Source: Sanguinoderma infundibulare
Taxonomy: Eukaryota; Basidiomycota; Agaricomycetes; Polyporales; Polyporaceae
Length of the DNA stretch: 64,000 nucleotides
Direction of reading: 5' to 3'
Assembly: GCA_032821775.1 (NCBI GenBank)
Contig: JAVLRN010000002.1
Location: 3,224,001 to 3,288,000 of the forward strand
Positions 55,142 to 64,000 of this stretch are shown here, one piece after another (position 1 is the stretch's first letter; every line of letters starts with the position of its first letter). A program made the translations under genes and the position numbers. Below the pieces are notes generated by a model. That model saw only the letters and a list, made by a program, of their open reading frames with translations. It made no database searches and had not been told where the DNA came from.

Positions 55142-57011
55142 ATGGCACCTGGAAAGTCCTCAGGCAGATCTCGCCGTCTGCACAGTTGCGATGGAAATGA
55201 CTCTGACAGCCTTCCTTGCACCTGTCGCAAGTTCCGCCAGCGCACCAACAGGACCACCAAACACAAGTCCCGCTGTGAGGACTGTGGCCACTCTGCTCGC
55301 CATCATCCTAAGCCACAGGCTGCATTGGCGGAGGCCCATCCTCAGCCCCCAGCTGCATTGGCGGAGGCCCATCCAGAAGAGACCATAGCTGATATTATGC
55401 GACAAGTATGTGCCAAGAGACCGGCCGCTCAGCTACCCAAGGTTTTCCATAAAGAGGCCCAGGAAGAGGCTGCTACAGGCTTTTGGCCAGTCAAATCCTC
55501 TGGCGACTTGTTCCTGCCTAGTCCGGCGAAGAAGGTGACGCATCACACTGCCAGTACCCCTCCTACTTTTTCCCCATTTTACTCACATTGGATAAATCCA
55601 GTCATCTCGTGGTGCAAGTGGATCCAAAACCCACAAGTCATCCGCATCTAAAGGGGAGAAAATGCAGGAGATTGGCTCTGTTCTTTTTCATCCAGGAGGT
55701 CTCAGGGCTGTCGTGCGTATCACTCTTCTGACGTTCGTTTATCCTCACTGATTATTCTATAGGGGGAAGGGAGCGAGGCGCGTTTAGAGCTCAAGGTACC
55801 ACGCTATCCAAGCCCTGAGCTGGAAGAGGAATTACGAGACTGCCAGCTTCTGGTCACTCGGAATTCTGATGATTCTGCGCTCAAGTTTAACCCCAACTGG
55901 GGTCGTCCTGCCCTGGATGACTGGTTGTGCTCCCTCTTTCCCCAGGCTATGCAGTATATGGACAACAAGTACGGCCTTCGCAACAATCGCAACAGCACTG
56001 GCTCGCACTGGGAGCTTCTCCGGTGCAATCACTCTACCCTCTACCTAGTTTGCGAATGCAACCTCTCAGGGGAGACCTTTGAACAGTACAAGGGTTCAGA
56101 GGGGAGGCAGAAGTACAAGTACAGGAATTGCATCAGTGCATCGCTTGGTTTATAGATGTTAGACTTTGAACTTACACACTGAACAGTCTCTCACCACGCA
56201 ATCTCTTGTAACGTCTACATGAAGTGGCGGACTTCAGATCCTACTGCAAGCGTGTCTGAGCAAGACACAGATGGAGAAGTTGACGGAGGGTCCTCGGAAG
56301 CAGGCCATGGCAGCGATGCTCAGGTCAAAGACCTTTTGTTCTCTGATGAGGAGGTGGTCAGTCGCTTTAAAGGCAAGGGCAAGGGCAAAGCTCCAGCTGT
56401 CAGCGCTGGCAAGAAGCATGCACGCTCTTCAGACGAGGGGGAGTCTGATGGTGATGCACATCGGGATAAGCGTCTTAAGGCGGCTTTGGACGATAGTGAG
56501 TAGGATTCCCTATTTCCTCTCTGACTCTGTCTCACATCCTACAGTCTTTGAAGACTCTAGCGATGAGGAGTTCAACATCAATGGGTACTCATCCATTCGC
56601 TCTGTGGCCCAGGGCGCCAGCCAGTGGGCATCTCAAGTTGCTGGCCCCTCAGGTGCCAACCACAGCTACGGTGATGAAGAGGAGTTCCACAGCGAGCGTT
56701 ATGCTCGTTACTTGTCTCTTCGCTCTCTTCGCTCTGCTGCCCAGGGTGCCGGCCAGTCGACATCTCAAATTGCTGGCTCGTCAGGAGCCAACCACAGTGA
56801 TGGCCACAAGTACATCGACGTCGACGACTACCTCACCCCTCCTCCCCCTAATCAGCTAGCACTCGTCGCTCAGGATGAGCATCTAGCTCTGAACGAGGAG
56901 GTGGCTGTCACAGGTACCCAGCCCCTTATGTATGATGTCGACCAGACTCCCAAGGGGCTGCCGTCCCCCAGACGTCCTGAGCAGAACATCTGGGACTCGG
57001 ACTCATACTAG
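55142..57011 (+). CDS. Cys/His-rich protein of the element (unknown function)
   Basis: A multi-exon gene starting MAPGKSSGRSRRLHSC. Near residue 20-50 is a metal-binding-like cluster: CTCRKFRQRTNRTTKHK, then SRCEDCGHSARHH (CxC, CxxCGHx4H). The middle has AALAEAHP twice in tandem. Later exons give RLELKVPRYPSPELEEEL, then NWGRPALDDWLCSLFPQAM and HWELLRCNHSTLYLV. The C-terminal third is acidic and Ser-rich with two repeated blocks (SVAQGASQWASQVAGPSGAN and a second copy SAAQGAGQSTSQIAGSSGAN). Introns have normal borders (for example 56,498-56,544). It directly follows the integrase on the same strand, so it may be an accessory factor of transposition. No named family. Confidence 0.55.
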
Positions 57012-57719
57012 TCCTCGTCTCAGTAGCCCAAGTGTCTTCTTCTCCTCACTTACATCACCTTTTCTATGCGCATCCCCTTAATGCCAGCTGTAAATCATCT
57101 AGGAACCCAGCTCCCTTACTCCTACTGAACTTACGACTACTATTACAACTACTAATCTCGTTGTACCTCGCTTGGTAGTACATCACTGAATTGTCGCTGA
57201 ATCTCGCAGTACGTTTCTTGGACTGTGAACTGTGGACTTGCTTGCAAGGACTTTTTTAGTACTACTTGTTCTCGTACACATACTCGTGTTAATGTCTTGT
57301 CCAGTCCTGCTGCTATAATGTGTGACTTTCCCTGGGACGAGTATCCCCTCAGCGTCCCACGGGCTGAAGTACCACGGTGCTGTCTGGCGTCCTGGCCTTT
57401 GCCCCCGCCTCCTGCTCTTTGGGCAGTCTCACTGCTGGCCAGAGCACAAAACAAAGGTGGGTGTGTAAGCACTTCAGAAAAAAAAATATCTGGTGGGCTT
57501 GAATCGGCGACACGCGGTTCCTGTCGCTAACGACCACTAGCAAACAACCACTGGCATTTATCTGCATCCCGGTTCGCTGCCACGTGTGGACCACTTCTAT
57601 CATGCTGCCTACGACTTCAAGTCTGAGAGGCCTTTGCTGCAGAACCAAGAGATGAACCAGCTGTGGACGCAGTACAGGGACGAGGTGACCGTCTCTGAAC
57701 GTGTTTACACGTTTAATGA
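57012..57719. other. Spacer of the element with duplicated words
   Basis: Resembles 37,008-37,070 over a short part; otherwise only short frames. Confidence 0.35.
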
Positions 57720-57728
57720 TATGAGTAA

Positions 57729-57905
57729 CTCAATACACTTTCAATAGTGCCTTTGCCATAAGCTTCTGTGGCGTAACGGTCTACGTGTCTTCTTGAGCGC
57801 TATCAGCGCTCGTGAGGCTCTGGGTTCGATTCCCACCGCTGACTTCCTCAAACTCTCATCTGACTTTTTACTCCCCAGGTCAAGGGGACGGTCCGAACAC
57901 CGAAG
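57729..57905 (+). repeat. tRNA-derived SINE-like unit, copy A
   Basis: Contains an A box (TGGCGTAACGG) and a B box (GGTTCGATTCC) at tRNA-like spacing, then a shared tail with CTCCCCAGGTCAAGGGGACG. It is closely similar over about 175 bp to 59,979-60,156. A full tRNA fold is not possible, so it is a tRNA-derived repeat and not a working tRNA. Confidence 0.7.
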
Positions 57906-58613
57906 CTGAGGGCTGAAGGACCACATGGTACCGCCTCGCCGAGCGGCACTATGCGACTTATTCTCCCGCAGGTCCAAACCGCTAACGTCGTTCTGGACGA
58001 CTATCTGGACGTGACGAGGCATGTGATACTCAACACCCGCAGTTGGCACTGACTGCGGTCGCGAACTCTCAAGGTGCCACCAGGGAGGGAGGGCGGAGTG
58101 GGCTGTAGTGGCTTGACATGTGGCTAAACGTAATCTACGCAACCAGGATTAGCCAAAAAATGGGACGAAAAGGGCATAAAATGGTGGAGATAGACGTGCT
58201 CACTGTCTCAGACAGCAAGCAGGCAGCGAGCATGACTAGTCCAGCAGCAGGGGATGTGGGAGGGAGCGATGGTGGCTGCAGCAGCGGGAAGGCAGGAACC
58301 CATGGGTGCGGGCCTGAAGCGAGTTTACTGAGGACGCGCGATACTCAATAGGCTTTTGATGCATGACCTGGGTGTGGGTGGAGAAGACGTCGGCCAGGTC
58401 CTGCATGGGAAGACCTGGATGGCTGTGGGCAGATGATCTGGTGCGAGTTGCGAAGATGACGGGGACCCACGGAGGCATCCGGCTTCGCTGGCCAGGCCCT
58501 GGAAGAGGTATACCCCACAAGGGGTACACTGTGATCTCCTGCGGGGGGGGGAAACCTACCTACGTCCAGGGCACCCTTCTTCTATCGAATCCCTGCTACC
58601 CCCAGAGCCCGCC
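57906..58613. other. Spacer plus duplicated promoter region of kinase copy 2
   Basis: 58,250-58,360 resembles 59,870-59,985 (shared AAGCGAGTTTACTGAGGA). 58,380-58,613 resembles the region before kinase copy 1. Confidence 0.5.
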
Positions 58614-59525
58614 ATGGACCCTGGCCCTACGTTCTCGCCCGGCAAGGAAGTCCTTCTATGAGCAGCAGACCGTACCCTAGTCTTCACCATCGACACACCT
58701 TATGCACCATTCACCCAATCGGTCATGCTCATCGCCTGCTCTCCGCAGCTGGGTCCCCAGCCTGTCGTCATCAAGATATATGACCCCCGATTCTTGGCAC
58801 AAAGGCTCCCCATCGGACAGATGCCTCCCTCCCTCCCTTGGAGCCTTGATGGAGAGAGAGCAGGGGCTGCTATAGGGAACGAGGAGTTTCAAGATGAAGA
58901 CGTCCACTGGTATTCATCGCCACTCGACGAGCCGGACCCGGGAGACGCTGAAGGAGATGCTGAAGGAGACGCTGAAGGTCTCGAGGAGGAGCTGGACCCA
59001 GGTTACGCTGAAGCTTTCGCTAGGCGCGCCGCGCTCTGGGAGAAGAATTACCAGATCAGCGCCACGATCTCCTTCTACTCAGAGTACGAAGCGTACGAAC
59101 GGTTGGCCCACCTCCAGGGCTCTGCGATCCCTCGGCTGCTCCTCATTGGCACCTACCTCCCACCAGACGAGTGGGTCGTCCACCTACCTGCACTGGTCTT
59201 GGAGTTCATCCAGGACGCTGGGACAGTGTTCGACATAGACCCTGCCACGCTGGAACCAGAGGTGTGCGCCACACTTCTGCACGCCGTGGACAGTTTCGCG
59301 TCGTATGGCGTATTGCACACCGACCTCAGAAAGGACCGCCTCCTGTTCACACCACGCAAGCGACCTACACGCGCTGTGGTCGTCAACTTCGGTTGGGCAA
59401 CAATCAAGTGGGAGGGGAGCACCGCGTACGATGAGCAACTTTGGCGGAACACTGTGGCATCGTCATGTGACAGTGACAATGTGCGTCAACTACTAGCTAG
59501 TAAGGGGATTCGGGTGGAAGTCTAG
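58614..59525 (+). pseudogene. Protein-kinase-like protein, copy 2, with early stop
   Basis: Same start context as copy 1 (MDPGPTF), but codon 16 is TGA (58,659-58,661) where copy 1 has CGA. The downstream frame remains open to 59,525 and keeps TLVFTIDTPYAPFTQS, PQPVVIKIYDP, LPALVLEFIQDAG, YGVLHTDLRKDRLLF and AVVVNFGWATI (Asn in place of the DFG-like Asp of copy 1). Internal GDAEGDAEGDAEG repeats replace part of copy 1, and the C-terminal Ser-rich tail is absent. A shorter product from the Met at 58,725 is conceivable. The long open frame suggests the stop is recent. Confidence 0.65.
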
Positions 59526-59978
59526 AGATCTGCGAGGATGGTAGCTGGCGGCTAGGTCTGAAGCATTATTCTGTAGGTGAACATTTACGCTTGGACCCGC
59601 CTCGTTTACATTCAACTCCGCTCATATATACGTTTACAGGAGCTTCCGGATTTACTTATATTTTGTACTGCTGTGTCCCTGTACGTTACACATTTGCAAC
59701 GAGACCCCCATTTCTTCGCTGCATTCTCTCATCGGTGTATCGGGCCAAACATGACCCCCACGCCTCCGCCTCCTCCTCGTCGAACCGCCCTTCCTTTCAC
59801 AGGACATTTTCCTCCTCCTGTTAGTGTACCTTTACCTAGTGTCTGTGAATTGTGTAGGGTAGAAGTAAGCGCAGCAGCGGTGGACGTGGGAGGGAGCAGC
59901 GGTGGCAGCGGCAGGGGGAAGGCGGGAACCCACAGGCGTGGGCCAGGCCGAAGCGAGTTTACTGAGGATGCACGATAC
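59526..59978. other. Spacer before SINE-like copy B
   Basis: The part 59,870-59,978 belongs to a repeat shared with 58,250-58,360. No gene. Confidence 0.4.
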
Positions 59979-60156
59979 TCAATGCACTTTCGATAGTGCC
60001 TCTGCCACAAGCCCTGGTGGCGTAGTGGTCTACGCGTCTTCTTGAGTGCTACATGTGCTCGTGAAGCTCTGGGTTCGATTCCCAACGTAGGCTTCTCAGA
60101 CTCTCATCTGACATTTTTACTCCCCAGGTCAACGGGACGGTCCGAATGCCAAAACT
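59979..60156 (+). repeat. tRNA-derived SINE-like unit, copy B
   Basis: A box TGGCGTAGTGG (near-perfect consensus) and B box GGTTCGATTCC. The arms AGCC and GGCT at its ends recall an acceptor stem. It lies about 100 bp inside the right inverted repeat. Confidence 0.7.
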
Positions 60157-60258
60157 GAGCGCTACATCAAACGACTCGCCCTAGTGCCAAATATATTCCT
60201 AGCCCCAATTGTATCTTCACGTGTCCTGATAGTACAGAAATATTTTTGGCCAAACAAG

Positions 60259-60352
60259 AGGTTTGCGCGCGGGATTTGAGAGGTTTGCGCACTGTGGTTA
60301 ATTAGGTAGGTTTACGCGCTCAAATTATTAAACGTGCATTTGGTCCCTCATA
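60259..60352 (-). repeat. Right terminal inverted repeat (94 bp)
   Basis: Reverse complement of 27,752-27,845 with one difference; inner sequence diverges immediately beyond GCGCGCAAACCT. Confidence 0.92.
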
Positions 60353-60358
60353 ACGCAC
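60353..60358. repeat. Target-site duplication, right copy (ACGCAC)
   Basis: Identical to 27,746-27,751. Confidence 0.85.
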
Positions 60359-60422
60359 GGTCTCTCGACTAGGAGATTGTCAGATCCGTTAAGAGCAGAG
60401 TTATAACGACATGAAAACGTAC

Positions 60423-60515
60423 TTCATATAATCCACATCCTCATTCGAGAGTGCAATGACTTGATCTAGCACGTCTTGCGCGGTAAACGCGAGATCATCC
60501 AATCGCGAGCGCATC
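60423..60515 (-). pseudogene. First exon of the F-box gene, stranded beyond the element
   Basis: A short exon starting at the ATG at 60,515 (two in tandem), reading MMRSRLDDLAFTAQDVLDQV and ending NEDVDYM before a strong GTACGT donor at 60,422. An intron of about 50-60 nt with a CTGAC branch-like site ends at about 60,369 or 60,364. Removing the element and one ACGCAC copy then continues into the frame of the F-box gene at 27,751. The GAG acceptor at 60,364 keeps the phase; the TAG acceptor at 60,369 would need another donor. Upstream of this exon nothing else of the gene was seen. Confidence 0.6.
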
Positions 60516-61730
60516 ATGATAGTATCTGCGGCGATGATTTGTTGGCCTTCAATTCACCTAAAGGCGAGAGACATACGTACTCGATCGGAGAGCTGATGCA
60601 CGTCTTCTGGCGGCTACTGACGGAGACTACGATGGTGGGGGTTCGAGTCCAAGAAGCAACATCGGCTTAGCGCCCACCAGATTCAGTGCCGCAGCCATGT
60701 GCCATAGTCGGAAATCGTCAAAGACATTCCTTCCCTTCACATGCTCATCACGTCCGCCTCCATTCTCCAATCTCGCCGGGTAACGTACATACCACTCATC
60801 TCGTCGTGCATATCCTGACGGGGCCCGCACCACTCTGGCCCCATCCAAACCAGCCATACTTATATCGTGCCGCCTACCTATCCTCAGCCGAATGTTTCTA
60901 AGTGTCATAAGCACACTCATCGGACATTGGAACGTGAGCTCTGGGGCCATGGATGTATGGCTGGCGAAAGCCGAGGTGGCCGTCCTTTTGTGCGTCAACG
61001 TTGCCACCCGCCACACACAGATACACACACATATCTCCCGACGTAAAACGCTGAACTACACCATAGACTATAGTTGTCGGCCTGCCTCGGGATCTTCTCC
61101 ATGGTACAATCCTGAAGGCAGGATAGGAACCCGCGGACATGCCGGCGTGTAAGTCGTCCCCGAGTGCTCTCTCCCTAAACTTTCTGATTCGGGTTATGCG
61201 GTGCAATTCCATGCTCAACAGGTGCCCGAAGTAAACGAGCGTGTCAGCGCGGCCGTGACCAGCACCCGCAGAGCAACGGAATGCAACCAGTGTGTATGAC
61301 ATGCAAGCCACGCCTGCAGATGCTGGAGCAAAGAGCGGGACGTCTACTGGTCCCTCGTGCACGCGAACGCCGCGAGCTGGATGGGTACTTAGTCAGAACG
61401 AGCGCGAGCCTTTACGACCACGATGGACGGCATGATAAGGAACCATTCTGATCAAAAGCCACTTAGGTCATCATGCATCATCGCTAATCAACACTCGTTG
61501 CAGTACGAGATCATGACTATCATAGCTGCAACGCAACGCTAAATAAGACATGTTGGGCAGCCGGCACCAAATACGAGGTTAAAGGACCGCGGTGGAATGC
61601 CCGCTTGTCGACCACACTTTGTACATCCTTTCTGGGCCACGCACTGTGTGACTCCGACGAATCCGAGGATATGGCATGGAAATTATTGCATACCGATTGA
61701 ACTTCATCAAAGCATAGCCTCAATGGATTC
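60516..61730. other. Host intergenic DNA
   Basis: No supported gene. A tract of CACACAC-type sequence occurs near 61,011-61,035. Confidence 0.35.
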
Positions 61731-61813
61731 AGAGCTATAGTCTAATGGCTATTACTTGGAGTTTCGATGATCTTGACTTTCCCCAAATCCAGGTTCGAAT
61801 CCTGGTAGCCCTG
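61731..61813 (+). tRNA. tRNA gene, probably intron-containing, isotype uncertain
   Basis: The A box TAGTCTAATGG and B box GGTTCGAATCC fit consensus. The T arm CCAGG-TTCGAAT-CCTGG is perfect. The acceptor AGAGCTA/TAGCCCT has one mismatch. The D stem is weak. The anticodon arm must contain an intron of about 13-16 nt (within GATGATCTTGACTTT); depending on stem register, the anticodon is TCG (Arg) or TTC (Glu). The mismatches mean a tRNA pseudogene is possible. Confidence 0.55.
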
Positions 61814-63180
61814 GAGCGGCTATACATTCACCCGTTTTTGGCACTGACAGACTTGGACAGAAAAGATATTTCCTGTCCGGTAGCTGTACCAACAAACAAT
61901 GTCGGTCTTCTTAATTGACACTGTGAGAGCTTCGCTCTGCATGGATTCGGAGATCTCCCGCACGAAAAGTAAGCGGTAACCCGGGAGGGCGATTCTAATC
62001 TATTGCCATAGCGCGATGCTGTAAAAGAGTACGAGGGAACTACGATAGGTTATGCGCCAATCAGAGGCAAGATGTACTACTGCGTGTGAAGGAAGTTGGA
62101 GGGGGCCCGGGCCCACGGTCCCCCCTCCTATTGACGGCCAGTACGCGAGAGCTCGCCCGGAGCCCGGAAATTACGCGCGACCCGAAAGACAAAAAGAAAA
62201 CGAGGGAACGTCGGCCAAAGTCTAAAAGCAACGACGTGAATAGTTGCGCCCCAGATGATGATGGCGCGGGATATGCCACGAAGGCAAGCGATAGAGGGGA
62301 GATAGGCTAGAGAGCGTGCGTAGTGGGGTGTGTATGCATGCGTCCGTGCAGGAAGTGCGCCTGTAAGCGTACGGAATAGACTGCGGAGTGTACGATATTA
62401 AATACGGGAAGCGGAAGACGATAACTAATCTGAATCATGCTACAGGAGGGCGGTGATGATGGAGACTAAGACTGAGACTGAGACTGAGACTGAGACGGAG
62501 ACAGAGAGGCACGTAATCTATACATCTTAAGCTTAAGATCAATAAAATAAGACAGTGGAGAGAGACAGTTGTGGGAGATGATGGAACGAGCGGATGTCCG
62601 GGAGGCCGCGAGACCCGTGGACGACGGAGGCAATCAGATGGAGGAGACGAATGTACAAATGGAGGTGTTGAGATGCGAGGACGAGTGGAGGGAAGGCAGC
62701 GCGGGTGCGCAAAGGACTGAGAAGAGCGTGAATGAACGAATGGGTGCTCAAGCCGTAGGGTATGTACAGGCGTCAAAATGAGAAGAGGGAAGGGCGGAAG
62801 GGCGGAAGCCGAAGCGGAGAGCGAGCGGAAGGTACCGCGATTTTGGTGTGGGCGAAGATCGCCTGCACAAATCGTCCGCGCAAGAAAAGAATGCCGGCGG
62901 TAATGACAGTGAAAGCCAAATGGGAGTCGCCGGCCGCAAGTGTTGGGCAAAGAGGCGGACCGAGCGTTAGGCGAGAGGCACGTCCAGGACGGCCACACTA
63001 GAACACCACAAGGCTTTGTGTAGGCGTATAGGTTCTGGTGGGAGACGTGTCAGTCAATCTCGCAGTCCACAACACCCCGCAGCAGTGCCGCTCTCATCGA
63101 CAAGTCGATGCTGACATACCTGATGCCGCGCGCTGAATCTCAGAAGGACCCCTCAAAAACAGCCGGCGCTGTCTGGCCGT
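61814..63180. other. Host intergenic DNA with a hexanucleotide microsatellite
   Basis: Contains GAGACT repeated about five times at 62,467-62,500. The long minus-strand frame across it is Ser/His/Leu-rich and shaped by the repeat, so it is not taken as a gene. Confidence 0.4.
62467..62500. repeat. GAGACT hexanucleotide microsatellite
   Basis: Near-perfect short tandem, probably polymorphic in length. Confidence 0.85.
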
Positions 63181-64000
63181 TCACTTGCGAAGCGGCAGAA
63201 GGCGGACTGACAGGTCTTGGCGGACCTGCCGGCCTTCCTTGCCAAAGTACCGCTCGGTCTCGAACGACCAGACGAGGTTTCCGATCATCCAGTCGGCGAG
63301 GCCGTCGATGTACACTTGCAGCTGCTCGTCGATCTCGGGGCCCCAGGATGGAAGCATGTTGCGGAGCGCCTCAAAACGATCGATGCACCCGAGGCAGAGA
63401 CTGCCGACGTAGTCAACGGCGTCCTGGAGCTCGAGCTGCTCCTGGTGCTGGACCACGACGATCATGTTGTGGGTGTCGCCTATTCCGCAAAGCTCACGTC
63501 AGTCACCCCTCAATGATCCAGGAGGCGGGACAGAGCTAAACGACGACATAACGCACCATTGGCCTGCTCAACGTTGTACGAGAAGATGTCCTGCGGCCCG
63601 CGGAGAAAGATTAGCATACACGCAAGACAGAGAGGGGGAAGAGGAAGCCCCGGAATACAGCGAAGACGACGTACATTCGACCACTGGAAGCAAGGGACAC
63701 ATCAGTACAAGCTCCGGCAGGAGAGCAAGCGGCTAGTCAAACTCACCGTGACAAGATCGTTCGCAGCTTCGCCCAACCCCAGAACGACGGGGTGTTCCAT
63801 GACCTCGTCCGGCAGATCGAGCTGTACACCAAAGTCAACGTGAGTTTCCATGGGACGCCACTTCTCGCGCGGAGGCAATACGATACGGCATATGCACTCA
63901 CGTTGTTCGCGTACTCAATGAGGGCCCAGCACGGTTTACACCCACTCGTATCGCGGCGCATGGCGATGTACGATTCCAGGTCCGGGATGTTCCCGGACGC
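63181..64000 (-). CDS. Sesquiterpene synthase, C-terminal part (5' end beyond the window)
   Basis: A class I terpene cyclase that turns farnesyl diphosphate into a sesquiterpene scaffold. Minus-strand exons give ESYIAMRRDTSGCKPCWALI, LPDEVMEHPVVLGLGEAAND, LVT, a 9-nt exon for WSN (63,675-63,683), DIFSYNVEQAN, GDTHNMI, then ALRNMLPSWGPEIDEQLQ, LADWMIGNLVWSFETERYFG and LSVRLLPLRK, ending at 63,181. The metal-binding NSE triad is NDIFSYNVE, with its Asn from the 9-nt exon. The Asp-rich DDxxD motif lies outside the window. Cyclisation type and product cannot be told. No partner biosynthetic gene is visible on this side. Confidence 0.85.
63675..63683 (-). other. 9-nt microexon (Trp-Ser-Asn) of the terpene synthase
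   Basis: Minus strand TGGTCGAAT is flanked by TTCCAG upstream and GTACGT downstream, in phase 0 with both neighbours. Without it the NSE motif loses its Asn. Confidence 0.75.

Larger units (their letters stand above)
27752..60352. mobile_element. Giant 32.6-kb DNA element with inverted repeats and integrase-like gene
   Basis: Bounded by 94-bp inverted repeats with one mismatch and a 6-bp target duplication, and inserted in an F-box exon. Cargo from left to right: TET/JBP-like dioxygenase gene, two small divergent genes separated by an inverted repeat, RRP6-derived fragment, MFS-derived fragment, kinase-like gene, BTB gene, integrase-like gene (interrupted by a nested Ty3/gypsy element), Cys-rich protein gene, a second kinase-like copy and two SINE-like units. 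The integrase-like protein is the only recombinase candidate native to the element. No PolB, packaging ATPase, tyrosine recombinase or KDZ transposase was recognised. Boundaries are seen directly; the unity of the cargo as one element is inferred from the matching ends. Confidence 0.88.

Noticed and set aside
27752..60352. Polinton/Maverick or Starship identity for the giant element
   Set aside because: No DNA polymerase B, packaging ATPase or capsid gene was seen, and no DUF3435 tyrosine recombinase. The 6-bp duplication alone is not enough.
27752..60352. A KDZ transposase inside the element
   Set aside because: A TET/JBP-like gene is present, but no long KDZ-type transposase frame was recognised.
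62435..62998. 187-codon minus-strand frame
   Set aside because: Driven by the GAGACT repeat and low-complexity Ser/His/Leu sequence.
1..64000. CRISPR arrays or bacterial operons
   Set aside because: Introns throughout show a eukaryotic nuclear genome; no repeat-spacer structure exists.

Overview
The window looks like genomic DNA of a filamentous basidiomycete (Agaricomycetes). Genes are cut by short introns of about 45-70 nt with GT..AG borders. The protein families are typical of mushrooms and polypores: repeated F-box/LRR genes, a DUF6533 membrane protein, a basidiomycete-type sesquiterpene synthase, and a Ty3/gypsy lineage common in this class. All names come from reading translations by eye; no database was searched.

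Layout. (1) 1-3.5 kb holds gene relics on the minus strand: an F-box C-terminus, a DUF4419 piece and a piece of the ribosome-biogenesis gene PWP2. (2) 3.8-8.6 kb is a divergent pair: an MFS sugar transporter (-) and a GH51 alpha-L-arabinofuranosidase (+), plausibly one arabinose-use unit. (3) 9-14 kb has two tandem two-finger C2H2 genes and a single-pass membrane protein. (4) 14-23 kb has a DUF6533 protein, RAD52, an F-box gene and an epoxide hydrolase. (5) 23.8-27.75 kb is an F-box cluster. (6) 27,752-60,352 is one 32.6-kb mobile element. (7) 60.4-64 kb returns to host DNA: the severed 5' exon of an F-box gene, a tRNA-like gene, and a sesquiterpene synthase running off the right edge.

The main discovery is the 32.6-kb element. 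It has 94-bp terminal inverted repeats differing at one base and a 6-bp target duplication (ACGCAC), and it sits in the start of a coding exon of the F-box gene at 26.1-27.75 kb; the missing 5' exon lies beyond its far end. It carries a TET/JBP-like 2-oxoglutarate dioxygenase, a DDE integrase-like protein that is the best transposase candidate, a Cys-rich protein, two copies of a kinase-like gene, a BTB protein, captured pieces of host genes (RRP6/EXOSC10 and a sugar transporter) and two tRNA-derived SINE-like units. It is decaying: the integrase has a nonsense codon and is also split by an 11.66-kb Ty3/gypsy retrotransposon; one kinase copy and one cargo gene also carry stops. The three nonsense changes are all explicable as C-to-T or G-to-A transitions.

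The nested retrotransposon (41,891-53,549) is young: 990-bp LTRs with about five differences by eye and a 4-bp ACGT duplication. It has gag and pol on the minus strand. It also carries a spliced opposite-strand gene with a Zn2Cys6-like cluster, and a second copy of its polypurine tract inside pol.
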